Positions 1 to 10,660 of a DNA stretch of 64,000 bases are shown here, one piece after another (position 1 is the stretch's first letter; each line of letters starts with the position of its first letter). This DNA is from Floccularia luteovirens. Its lineage: Eukaryota; Basidiomycota; Agaricomycetes; Agaricales; Squamanitaceae. Location of the stretch: NCBI GenBank assembly GCA_009739215.1, contig VSJF01000004.1, positions 1,674,001-1,738,000 of the forward strand, given 5' to 3'. Both the position numbers and the translations under genes were made by a program. Under the pieces are notes generated by a model. The model saw only the letters and a list, made by a program, of their open reading frames with translations. It had not been told where the DNA came from and searched no databases.

Positions 1-1085
1 CCGGGGAGAGCAGATGCTCTGCCTGCAATCTCAATGTCGTGTAGTGACAAGCTTGCGGCATGGGGTGTGCTTGGTATACAGGGTGCCCTTGTTTCACAAG
101 TGATGTGTGCGCCTGTATGCGTGAGTAGAGTTGTGTTGGGTGAAGTACCATCGACGATGGAACGCGTGGTGCGGGAGGACTGTGAGCGTGCGCTATGGGG
201 TAGGCTTCAAATTGTCAAAGGTTCTTATTAATTTTCTGAGGGGTTATATACATGATACTGAAGTGAGAATTATTATAGATCTTCCACATGGGTATGTTGT
301 TCGTCCGCAAAAGCTCGAGTTTACATCTGTGCCTTTCGTACACTCACGTACTTTGGTCGCTGAGTCGCATGGTGGGGTTAACAATCACTCAACAGGGTCA
401 TGTAGCGAATGTCAGTCTATTTAATATGCACACATCTATCATTAAAATACCGATCCGAACATATAGCATTATGCTGGGTGGCAGACAATGGAACCTTTGA
501 GGTACTTATAAATGGAGTAAGACGTGGGTTGTCCCCTAAGCACAGGTTCAAAGAAAAGTCTAGGTATCGTCAACTTCCCAATGTTTTCCGAAACGGCACG
601 TAAGTTGACTTACATTGTTACATAGACCAAAACTATCAAGAATCGCACTCTTTAATTTATATCAAGATATATTAAATGTTCTCAGCAGGACAAACCTACA
701 GTCAGTATCTATCATTACTCTGAAATCGTCGTTTTTAATATGTGAGATTTTCTATAGGTTACATGGCAGTTATAATGATATAAAAATGCTGGCATCCGAA
801 TATCAAGAGGCGAAGCAAGTCCTTATGGGACCGGACGGTGTATTTTCAGGATGGTTGAGGAGTGGGAAACAGTGGCAGCGTTTCTACTTGGATGGCACTG
901 AAGTAGTATAGACGTGTTAACTAACTATCAACCAACCTCTAATATGCCAATAGATTGATTGCAATAGCATGACTACAATTAACATTATACGGAAGATCAT
1001 TACAACATGCTGAGACAACAGTTAGCATAAGGATATACGAGTACGAGTCATTAAAATATCATGAGTTGCAACATAGGGTCAAATA
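1..1085. other. gap downstream of GPC1
   Basis: No gene can be assigned with confidence. The plus strand carries several short overlapping frames. The only one that looks protein-like is the stretch from about 760 to 911, which follows a plausible acceptor (TTTTCTATAG) and ends in a hydrophilic sequence containing GPDGVFSGWLRSGKQW. It could be the last exon of a gene starting outside the window, but I do not recognise it. Confidence 0.3.
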
Positions 1086-2871
1086 TTATATATCTTTTTT
1101 CGGTTCCAATGAGGGAATTTCAGGACTACTATGAGATGACACAGAAGACGTGTGATCAGGAGAGTCTACGGGAGAGGCCAATGAAGTTAGATCACCATCA
1201 CTTGCGCCCCGACTCAGATCACCTGGAGTTGAACTGCCTGGTGACCGAGCAGCAGCTTCGGCCAACTCCTTGCGTAATGCTTCCAGCTCTCGTTCAAACC
1301 TGCAAATGTGTTATTCCGATATCGACTCAATGATAATAAAATCCAAACGTACTTGCGTCCGAAGACCTCGATATAAAAGCCTCCTCCATTCCATACACTG
1401 ACAGCGAATATTAGAATCAGGAAGAGGCCACTCCACAAAGAGCTGCGGTATAATAAAAATACGGCAGGAATTTCCGTGAGTATCGCATAGACTGTCGGAA
1501 TGATACGGATCAACACAGCAGGTCAGAGAGCAGAACAAAGAAACTTACTTAGCTGGCCTCCCATAAATGTTGCTGCACGATTTTGGGGTGGTATTGAGCA
1601 CAAAGTGCGTCCGATGATACCGCGCTTGTCATTAAGCAGAAAAGAGAACGATGTAGTCCTTTGCCCGGATTCAATCTTTGCGCGGCGATCAACAAGGAGG
1701 AACTGTAAGATCTAATTTAGTAAAGAAATTCGCGGAAGTATACTAGTACACACCTTCCAATAGAGCAGTTGCCATATCAAATCTAAAGAGATTGTCAGCG
1801 ATTAGGTTAGTATAAACATTTGCACGCAACAACTTACAAATACCACCACTGAGGAGTATAGCCTTCAATGGTTCAAGATAGGGTAACTCAAGCAATGCTG
1901 GGAATCGTTCATCTGCATTTGGATAGAAATGCCTAGATGAATATTTAGCAGCGAGACCTGCTTGGAATAAGACAAACTCACCGAATGACAGTAAATGTAA
2001 AGGGTGCATATATATGGACGAACAATGATGTCACTTTATCTTGGTCATGGAACACAAGGCTGTTTCGCCACGTTATGACCGCACTAGCCAGAGATCCGTG
2101 AGAAAGACAATAGCAAGCGATGAAGAGTGCCTTGTTTGAAGGGAGAAACCATATGTATACGAAGTTGAGAATGGTGACGAAATAGCATAGATCGAATAAG
2201 AAGTAGTGCCATGCGCGCTTCTTATATTGGTAGAAGCGTAAAGGCAAAAGATAAAGGCCTTGCACCGTGTATGATACGTGTATCCATCTAGAAAAGTATG
2301 CACATGAGTACCTGCTAATTTCTGCCAGAGCTTCGCGACATACTCTGGGCCCATTCCAAACATCAAGGAGGAGAAAAGGAGATTCATGACTCCAAAGAAA
2401 AAAGACACTTTCTCGCGCGTGCGGACAACTTTTGCTGATTGCCATGACGCTGCCAATGAAGTCATACGCGTAGAGACCTTGAAAACATGTTTATAATAGA
2501 TCTAGAAGGGCGCAGCAACTTCAAATAACGTACCTTTAACTTCAAGCTCTTGATTTCCCGCTCGAGATTCTCTGCCAGGAGGTCTCCGGATAAATCCCGT
2601 ATCTTGAATGTCTCCTCCGCCTTGAGTTTTAGGCGGTCACTATGCTTCTGCAACTTTCGCTGCAGCAGATCAACATGTGAGTCAAAGTAAGTCTCCACAG
2701 TGTCTGCATTAAAAAGTGTCAAACGCCACATGGTTGGTTGGCAGTTTTCTCGAGCGCACCAAGTAGTGTAAATGCAGATGCCCACTCTGAAGCTTCGTCA
2801 CGAACAAAACGTTCGAAGGGAGCAGAGAAATACCCTTTCCCTAGCGTTGGTGATGGTGGCCTTGACGCCAT
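1086..2871 (-). CDS. GPC1: Glycerophosphocholine acyltransferase GPC1 (DUF2838 family)
   Basis: Multi-pass membrane enzyme that, in yeast and plants, transfers an acyl group from acyl-CoA to glycerophosphocholine to make lysophosphatidylcholine, recycling deacylated phosphatidylcholine. I join nine exons into about 450 residues starting with MASRPPSPTLGKGYF. An N-terminal helical, probably coiled-coil stretch (about 40-95) is followed by the family core: WHYFLFDLCYFV, then AVITWRNSLVFHDQDKV, then SGQRTTSFSFLLNDKRG, then SVWNGGGFYIEVFGRK. Several hydrophobic segments flank these motifs. The tail (from about 395) is Ser/Pro-rich and acidic. The start is the ATG at 2869-2871; an ATG at 2785 lies in what I read as the first intron. 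One exon (about 1754-1782, encoding LIWQLLYWK) is only about 29 bases. The frame is intact throughout. Family identity is firm; exact splice sites are inferred. Confidence 0.9.
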
Positions 2872-3898
2872 TGTTCGACTAGAACAGAACGTTGGAAGAG
2901 AGGGAACAGTGAGGATCCTGAATGTGGCTCGAAGTTAAAAGTAGACGTTTTGGGTTTAAACGTGTGTTCGTGACTATGGTGAGGCTTATGTCATCATTTG
3001 CAAATTTCAGTGCTTTGATGCTGATAAGTATCGTGCTTTTAACTTGCATTCATAAATGTAAAACTTGACACTGTGAGCAGTGGTTCATCATGTATTGAGT
3101 GCACACCTTGGATACTACAGTACTTTTAAAATTCAGAATTCAAAGTTCGGACAATGAACACAGATTATGTAAGCGACATAGCAAGTGGAAATGGTCCCGT
3201 TTAGAACATCCGTCCTTCAATATCAATCTTCAACAAAGCTCATCATGCTTGGAAAGTTAGGTCAGGATGGTCAGTTACGTGGCACGCCAATTTGACGCTT
3301 ACCTTGGCTTTGAAAGTGCACCTTGGTTTCGACGCTCTCATCATCAGCGCATTTCTCGCCGGCATCAAACGTACGACCGGTCTCACGTATGCATCGTTAC
3401 TTTATTAGATTATGCTCGACACTTATAACCAGCTAAAGACCGGCTCTTTCACAAGTACCGAACAAAGATATTAGACGTATGTTAATTCATTTCGAACTGC
3501 GGATTTAGCTGACTTTGGAACAGAGTTGTTGAAGTCATATTTGGAATTTGGTTCGCTTCTTGGGAGTTCCTTTTACAATCTGTGGTTTCTAACTTTGATG
3601 CACTTGTAGGGGAATATGCATTCGATTTCGCTGTGGTGATCTTTGGTGTGAGTTCCATTACGTTACTATATGCTATCACTTACGATTGGAATTCATCCAG
3701 CGTTCCTCATCTTTTGAGCGAAAAAGATGAATTACTATTCCCTATCATGTCCGTTCTGCTTGCGCGTTTTTATAATATGTTGGTCACAAAACTACAAGTC
3801 GTCCGGTTTTGAAGAATTCTGATAAATGCTATCTAGGTAATTGTACGACACAAGTTATAAGTAAACACGACAGATTCTCGACCAAACACTTTTTGAGA
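2872..3898. other. gap between GPC1 and DAD1
   Basis: This holds the upstream region of GPC1 and the 3' side of DAD1, both on the minus strand. Only short frames of at most about 76 codons occur and none resembles a known family. I see no repeat or RNA gene. Confidence 0.5.
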
Positions 3899-4368
3899 TT
3901 ATCCTAGGAAGTTGTAGACAAAGAAATGTAATACTATAGAGCCCAGAGCGAAATCTGCGAATGCTCTGCGTGACAGGTTGAGTTGGGTAGTTGAGAAGTA
4001 ATTCTTCATAAAGCACGCACCGTTCTGGAGAAACTTCTTTAAATTCAGTTCTGTTGTCTGGGTTGACTTGGGAACGTAAGGATGCTGTGAGGACGAATTG
4101 ACCGACTGTGCTGCCAAAGCTACGAGCGAAAAGATTAGTTGCATGATATCTGAACGAAGAGTAGGGCATACCCCGATAAGAAGGCGTTATAGGGGAAATT
4201 ACTTATGAGAATGCAATAAACAAATTGTATGATTCCCGACAGCATAAGGAATAATAGGAATGAATCGATAAATTTGAGTCGGTCGGAGGTTTGATCTTTG
4301 TAAGCCTGCCACAAAGTTTGTAGCGGTGAAGATGCTTGTGGAGAGGACGCCAGCGTTTTTGGAGCCAT
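3899..4368 (-). CDS. OST2: Oligosaccharyltransferase subunit DAD1/Ost2
   Basis: Small ER-membrane subunit of the oligosaccharyltransferase complex, which transfers the lipid-linked glycan to Asn in nascent secretory proteins. Three exons encode about 120 residues, the usual family length. Hallmarks appear in order: LKFIDSFLLFLMLSGIIQFV (first membrane segment), SNFPYNAFLSG, FGSTVGQFVLTASLRSQVNP (second), then AFADFALGSIVLHFFVYNFLG at the very C terminus, the conserved DAD1 ending. Introns fall after FLSG and after SPER and preserve frame. The chosen start is the ATG at 4366-4368 (MAPKT); the frame stays open upstream to another ATG at 4461, but family length and the typical short N terminus favour the inner one. 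The next gene begins 228 bases away on the opposite strand, so the two probably share a bidirectional promoter. Confidence 0.95.
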
Positions 4369-4596
4369 TGTATGTTGAAAGCTGGGAACAACACTGAATA
4401 TCTTTCTGAGTAACAGCAACGTGGATACTTCCCAAAGGAGGATCCAGGAAGGTGCAGCCAAATAGACACATACAATTCCAAAAACAAATCACAAGAACGC
4501 GTTCGCTAAAAAAGTTGTCCAACTGCTAGATTGGCACTCGTCTTCTTCGAGTGTTTGTTCTCCTCAGATTTCACGGCCTGGTCCCCTAATTTACTA

Positions 4597-5785
4597 ATGA
4601 GCAATCTTGGCCTGCGTCTTGTCTCGTCGAAGGTCCCGATAACATGTTCATTAACATCCTCATATCAAAGTATACGACGTCTCCATATACGCAAGGAACC
4701 TCCATATCCCATAGGAGATGGACTAGGGAACTTTCTGCCTTCAGAGGCTCTAAAAGTTGTTGCCATTGAATATCAAGACGGACTTTTGTCGCGCTTAAAT
4801 GAGGAGGTTGTAGGTACGTTTTAAAATTTGTCGTACCTGAAAACCGGATCCTCAACCCATATCCCAAGGGACACCTCTGGCAGATAAAGATCTTGCTACT
4901 ACAGTGGTTGGGACTAGTGCTGACAGGAGTAAAACACTGGCATTTAACTATGCAAGTTTAGCACTCAATAATGGCTTTTTCTTGGACAGCTTGGTAAGTC
5001 ATTTCTTCGCAAGCAGTCCTCCAAATTCGGTGCTAACTGACGCATTATTGTAGAAACCACCACCTCAACCGCCTGCAACAAACCACCAAGCAGAGATTTC
5101 GATGCACCTTAGAACAGCAATTCGTCTGCAACATGGTTCTCTGTCTCAACTCAAGTCTGCGTTCAGCGCTGCAGCACTCGGATTATCATCCAACGGTTAT
5201 ATCTGGTTTGTTACAGATCATGGTGGACGAACGGGTATTCTTGCTACCCTTGGTCCCGGAACTCTATTGGTCAGGTCACGATCATACGTGGGCTACCGTG
5301 CTAATGAGGATCTGGATACACCTTATCATCTAATTCAAGGAACACAAGCGTCATCCTCAGACTTACAAAATATATCCCCTGCACAATCCCCCATTTCGAA
5401 ACCCTCACCTCCAGGCACATCACCTTCTTCACCCACATCTGGAATATCTGGAAACAAAATGAGAACAGATCCAGCCTCACTACACCCCCGCTTTATTCAT
5501 GGATCTGGCGTTCGTTCATCTGAAGTAGATCTCGAAGCTTCACCTCTTGGCTTGTTTAGTGATGAGATTCCGGATACCAGTAGAACAAACCAGCGGAATA
5601 TTGGTCGAGCACTGAACATTGGCGAAAAGGTGTATCCATTGTTTTGTCTTCCTGTATTCGAACACGCATGGATGAGTGCCGGATTCGGAGTGTGGGGAAA
5701 GGAGGATTGGTTGAAAGAGTTCTGGACTGTACTCGATTGGAAAAAAGTCAGCCGGGCTTATGAACATCACGATGCTAACGCGTGA
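4597..5785 (+). CDS. RSM26: Mitochondrial small-subunit ribosomal protein mS42-like (Rsm26, SOD-fold)
   Basis: Predicted mitoribosomal small-subunit protein built on an iron/manganese superoxide dismutase fold. Three exons give about 357 residues. The N terminus is basic and Ser-rich, like a mitochondrial presequence. The alpha-hairpin part contains RRLHIRKEPPYPIGDGLGNF, QDGLLSRLNEEVVGTP and FNYASLALNNGFFLDSL. The C-terminal part contains GYIWFVTDHGGRTGILATLG and, at the end, LPVFEHAWMSAGFGVWGKED. In true SODs the corresponding DVWEHAY motif supplies Asp and His metal ligands; here the Asp position is Pro, which argues for a structural ribosomal role rather than catalysis. A Pro/Ser/Thr-rich insertion (about residues 205-260) is typical of the fungal mitoribosomal paralogues. 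MRP1 (mS43) is a close alternative identity. Confidence 0.8.
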
Positions 5786-5971
5786 TACAAAATGAATGCA
5801 CCATCTTGGGGTCCGTAAATGCTGTCTCATAATCTTAAAGATGCATATATATAGGTTGCAGAATTTATTAAATAACTACAACAACTATTCATGGTCTCCC
5901 TTTGAGTATAGCAAATAATGAATGGGACAATACATTGGTTTGCAAATTCGTTAACTTGTTAAGTGATTTGT

Positions 5972-8005
5972 TTAGGTTGCTTGTAAGGCGCACAGAGCGG
6001 CTAGAATGGACTGTTAAAACCAATATGTAGTTTGATGAACATAATTCGTACCTCCGACGCCACTGCCATCTTTTGCTAGTCCAATGTCGACTCGCTTCTC
6101 GACATCCTCTCCGACTATTTGTCTTAATGAGACCCTAAGTATCTTCTCGAAATTAGGGTATTTTTCAATCAAACTAGGTTGCTGTACGATGAATCTTCAG
6201 ACTGTATTAGAGATCTACATGTTACGCACCTCCCATCAACCCCCACACCAATCTTGCGATTTTGATCTTTCAAAGGTTTGGCTTGGGCACCCGGCAAGAT
6301 AGCACGATCTGTCTGTATCAGGACGGTGGCAATAGCAACACCACTTAGTAAAGCAGCCCTACGAGCTACTAACGAGCAAATCCAGCGAACTGCCTACGGA
6401 TTTTCTTAGTACGGTCTATTATTGATGATGGCCTGGAACATACCGCAGCATCTTTTAGAGTAATATCGTCTGACCCGAAGCCCAAATGCCTTGCTAAGAC
6501 CTTCTTAACCTCCTCGAGTCTCGATGCGTCGGCTGGGGAGAAATCTGCATTGGATACGACGAATCTTGCCGAGGTGGATTGAACTTCGGTTGAATCGTCC
6601 TTGGCCCAGGCGTTCTCCACCTCGCTCATAAAACTGGTGTCGATTCCATAGTGTGTGTTTAGTGTGGTAGTTGATTTTCCTTTGAATAAAAGAGGTTTCG
6701 GTGACGCATCAATGAAGCATAACAGTATATTTCTTGAAATTTCTCCAAGGTACATTCCTGAGATGAATTTTTCAAATGCTTGATAGGATGGGATTGATGC
6801 TGAGACGGTCGACCACATTGTCGAAAGGTGTTGATGGTAGGTGCGACCTCTATTATGGAATAAGACTAGCAGCTCATTAAAGTGTGTTGTGATTTACCGA
6901 GTTGTTAAATGCACCCCATTCTGTATTGATAATCATATGCCCGCCCTTTTCGTATGCTGAATTATTAGCCATCTTGGCCAATTTGGCTGTACTTGTAGGG
7001 TTAGACTGCTCCAATGTTTCCGTTACATGTAACATGATCCTCACCAATGTCTTCAACATATGCACCATTCGTCCCTGTACCGAATATTGCACCAACTATA
7101 CAACCACCAGCTGTATATGCACGAGAGAGTAATGCACCAACCGTCTGTTAACGTCATATGGTCATTTCGTAGTCACATATTTCTTTGAGACATACATCGT
7201 TGACTAGGGCAACGCATTTAACGCGCATATTTTTTCTGTCAAAGGCGTCTTGCAATAGTTTGACCACATCATTTCCGACCGCATTTTTTGCAGAAAATCC
7301 CTTTGTCCATGTCAGAATCTTTCCAGATCCGAGAGCTGTTTGCTCGACTGGGAAAGAGAATGTTAGCCCGAGAGGAATAATACCGGATTTATTGGTAAGA
7401 TCGGGTGACGTTGCTAGGAAAGCATGGACTGATTCCGCAAGATAATCTACGAAACAATAAATTATCGAAATCAGTAGAGTATTAATACGTGAAGTACACA
7501 CCAAACAATATACTCGCTTCACCGGACTTGAGAGTTTCCGAGACTTTGTATTTTTGTTGGCGCAAGGAAAATGTTTGATCGCCATTAAGAACAACTTCAC
7601 AGACCCGACTGGAGATATTCCCGTCAAAAAATTCTATATTTGTTTCAGAATAAACTTACAGGTTTGTGCCACCGAGATCAAGAGCCAAATAAGTCCTAAA
7701 ACTGGATAATCAGAGTTAAGATGGGGAGGTGAATTAACGCACATACCCGGTTTCTGTACCATCCGGAACACCCGTTACAAACGAAGGACTTTCATTCCAA
7801 TGAGAACGATCGACTAGATGAAATAAAATTCTCACATCATAGCCATGTCCTGATTGTAATTGCAAAGACCAAGCTTGAACTCGTCGAGGAAGACTTTAGT
7901 TAGTTCTATGAGCTTGGTTTGTTCAAGCTGGAACATTTGGTGGATTTCGTCAAAGAGATTTTGCTCATCTGGACGATTTAGAGCAGCGATGGAAATCGGA
8001 GGCAT
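5972..8005 (-). CDS. Hexokinase (one apparent frameshift)
   Basis: Cytosolic enzyme that phosphorylates glucose and related hexoses with ATP at the entry to glycolysis. Eleven short exons rebuild a protein of about 490 residues. Ordered motifs: FVTGVPDGTETGTYLALDLG, GGTNLRVCEV (phosphate 1), LGLTFSFPVEQ, the catalytic-Asp region NDTVGALLSRAY, GAIFGTGTNGAYVEDI (phosphate 2), INTEWGAFNN, FEKFISGMYLGEI, LNTHYGIDTSFMSEVE, and the terminal KDGSGVGAALCALQAT. The start at 8003-8005 gives MPPISIAAL, a usual length. In the exon after INTEWGAFNN the frame reads LPSTPFDNVVDRLSINP and then must shift by one base near 6786-6792 to reach SYQAFEKFISGM; without that shift a stop follows. All other junctions keep frame. 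It may be a consensus error or a damaged allele. Which hexokinase paralogue it is cannot be told. Confidence 0.92.
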
Positions 8006-8460
8006 GGCAAAGTTGTGGTGGTAGTAGTGGTGGTAGTGAACAGAGAGTAAATCGATTGTATCAAAAACTAGATGGCTCAATCTAATGTCTCGCCTGACCT
8101 GAATATCGTTTAGATATACCGTATACGTCACTTCCTTATCTGACCAGCCCCGGGTTTTTTCCGAATTCATTGCTGGCTTCTATACTTGAAAAAAAAAATG
8201 TTTACCTGGCTACTGTCTGGAAGCATTCGAAAATTATCAGATTAGAATACAAATCATCCAAACTTGCAACAACGTGACGGAATATCAGAAAGATTCGGAC
8301 TAACACCGTATCCGACAATCTTGAGCAGTTCACTGTTCAGTTGTTTTCCTACAGGTTTAAGCCTTCCCGGAATATCCCGATCTTCTCGTGGGAATTCTTT
8401 TAAACTGAAGAAACGGAAGAGTCTGGGCAACGTTAACACATTTCTACTCGAACATCAATC

Positions 8461-8940
8461 ATGCCTTCGCCACTGCGTAAAGGAGGACTTTTCAGAAACT
8501 GGTATGCCGTCGAGGTATGTGTCTATTCCCTTAGATGTATTGGTTATATCTCACTATGAACACATTCAGGCTATTCCCATGTAAAAACCTTTCATACTTT
8601 CCTACTCAGTCTTTATTCAACCGGAATCTTTCCATTTTTACAGCTACGTAATTATTGGTGGTGTAGTCTGTGGTGCTACTTGGTATCTTGGCCGCCTCGC
8701 AACCGGCTCGAATGGTAAGTTCGCTTCTACGGTGCTGTTTCCCGTTTTTAACCGGTAATGTAGTTGTTTGGACCAAAGCAAATCCTACCCCGTGGAACAC
8801 CATTCAGCCTGACCAGGGAACGAAACTGGTATCTGTTAATCAGAAATTCGACAAGTCGTACGTGTAGACTTCTCACTATGTGCTAGGGACGGTGTCTCTA
8901 ACCATTATCCTTATACAGTTGGTCGCGGGAAAAACTATGA
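8461..8940 (+). CDS. NDUFA4: NDUFA4/MLRQ-type respiratory-chain protein
   Basis: Small inner-mitochondrial-membrane protein first described as complex I MLRQ subunit and now mostly assigned to cytochrome c oxidase. Four coding exons encode about 83 residues, too fragmented to appear as one open frame. The order is NWYAVEAIPIYVIIGGVVCG (N-terminal membrane segment), ATWYLGRLATGSN, VVWTKANPTPWNTIQPDQGT, KLVSVNQKFDKSWSREKL. The NPTPWN motif and the single membrane span are the family signature. The start ATG at 8461 gives MPSPLRKGG. Introns follow YAVE, AIPI, TGSN and KS; each is GT-AG and restores frame. The gene is divergent from hexokinase, with 455 bases between the two starts. Confidence 0.88.
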
Positions 8941-9175
8941 GTATAATAACATAGGTTGGATTACATTTGTCCAATTATACCAATGCGAACGCAAAATACA
9001 TGCATTAGTACTTTTTCCCTCTGCTTTTCATGAGATCATCACGAGGCTGTGACATACGGCAAAGTCCCGGTGGTTCCTTCGAGTTATGGCGCAATACTTT
9101 GATTTCTAAGTATCTCAACTATTTAAACCAGGTATTCAGTACTTAGTACGGAGTTTGTACATCAATTCGCTCAGG

Positions 9176-10506
9176 ATGTCGTCTGTCTCTACTGGAAGTG
9201 ATATCTCTGATCCATCTATCGTATGTTGCCTGACAATCAACTCAAGTCTGTATTGACTGGCTAGGGTAGCCCATTCTGGATGGCTCATTACAACTCCCAG
9301 CCATAATATTTGGAGCTGGTGTGTTCTCTAACCAGTATAACACAGATGATCACCTGTCTAGTTTGATACCACTACAAACGATCAGACTGGCACTACGGTA
9401 AGGTCATCATGCGACATAATTCAAATTTGACTGACGTATACCGCAGCCATGGTATCAAGGCAATTGATACCTCTACTTATTACGGTCCATCTGAGGTTGT
9501 GCTGGGTAATGTACTGGAGGCCTTGCGAGATGAATTCCCACGTTCTTCTTATAAGCTGGTAGGTATCATAGCATGCTTGCAATTAGCTAACCATATGCTA
9601 AATCTAATTAGATGACTAAATGTGGCCGTAACGGACAATCCTCGTTCGATTATTCACCATGTTCTATTCGCGAAAGTGTCAACCGGAGCTTGGTCCGATT
9701 GAAAACAACTTACCTTGACACCGTGTATCTTCACGATGTAGAGTTCGTATGCACTACTGTGGCACCGAGATTAACAGGAAATCATTCACTTGCATTAAAC
9801 GAGGATGCATCTGCCTATGGTTTAGGAGCAGGAGACGAAGCAAAAATATGGGGTGTAGGAGACCAGAAAGTCTTGGCCGCATTCGAGGAATTGCAAAAAT
9901 TGCAGATGGAAGGTCTAGTAAGGCATATTGGCATCACAGGTAAGAACAAAGCTCTAAACTTCGTGCAGCAATCCTAGTTAACACTAAATTACATCAGGAT
10001 ATCCACTTCCAACACTCCTTCGTCTTGCTATTCTCATCCTACACACACCACCCTATAAACCAGTTGACGTTATTTTGTCTTATTCGCATCTCACTCTTCA
10101 AAACACAACCTTGCTGAACTTTGCACCTCATTTCTATAAACGTGCTCAACTACGTCAACTTGTTGCGGCATCTCCGTTTAGCATGGGCCTCTTGACATCT
10201 TCTCCCCCACCGTGGCATCCCGCACCACCAGAACTACGTAACGTAATACTAGCTACAAGCAAAGTTGTGTCAGACGGTCTTCCTAATCTCGCTCTGGGTT
10301 ATTCCATCAGTCACAGTGGTGCTACTCTTGGAAATGTCCCCTTAGTTGTAGGGTTTAGTTCCCCTCAAGAGGTCCAAGCTTGCGTGGATATGTGGGAAAA
10401 GGTCCAAAAGGGTGAGGATAAAGTTAAGAGGGAAAAGGAAGAGGCAGAAGTTCAGAATGCTTTCCGTCAGTCAGGCTTTCTAGATTGGTCCTGGTCATCT
10501 CCTTGA
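9176..10506 (+). CDS. ARA2: D-arabinose 1-dehydrogenase-type aldo-keto reductase
   Basis: Aldo-keto reductase of the fungal Ara2 / plant L-galactose dehydrogenase group, which oxidises D-arabinose to the lactone precursor of D-erythroascorbate. Five exons give about 375 residues. Visible features: LPAIIFGAGVFSNQYN at the N-terminal barrel start, HGIKAIDTSTYYGPSEVVLG (Asp and Tyr of the catalytic tetrad), MTKCGRNG (Lys), LDTVYLHDVEFVCT (His), LVRHIGITGYPLPTLLRLAI, and PFSMGLLTSSPPPWHPAPP (cofactor loop). The last 40 residues are a charged helix-like tail. Frame is preserved over introns at 9221, after ALR, after SSYKL and after HIGITG. The gene ends 154 bases before the next start on the same strand. 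Family assignment is strong; the exact sugar substrate is inferred. Confidence 0.88.
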
Positions 10507-10660
10507 CCATGGAGATTTGAATTATTATGTATACGGAGTAGATATGTAGTTATTATTTAGTGACCAAAGATTATCAATTCAAAGATGTTGCTTCATCCAT
10601 TGAGATTCCGACTTGTTTCACCCTTTGAACACCTATTAAATAAACCTCATCTAGTACAAA

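Noticed and set aside
2261..2312. A 24-base intron (GTACTC...TTCTAG) in GPC1
   Set aside because: Too short for the other introns here; a 53-base intron from the same donor to AAG gives the family reading LAGLYLLPLRFY.
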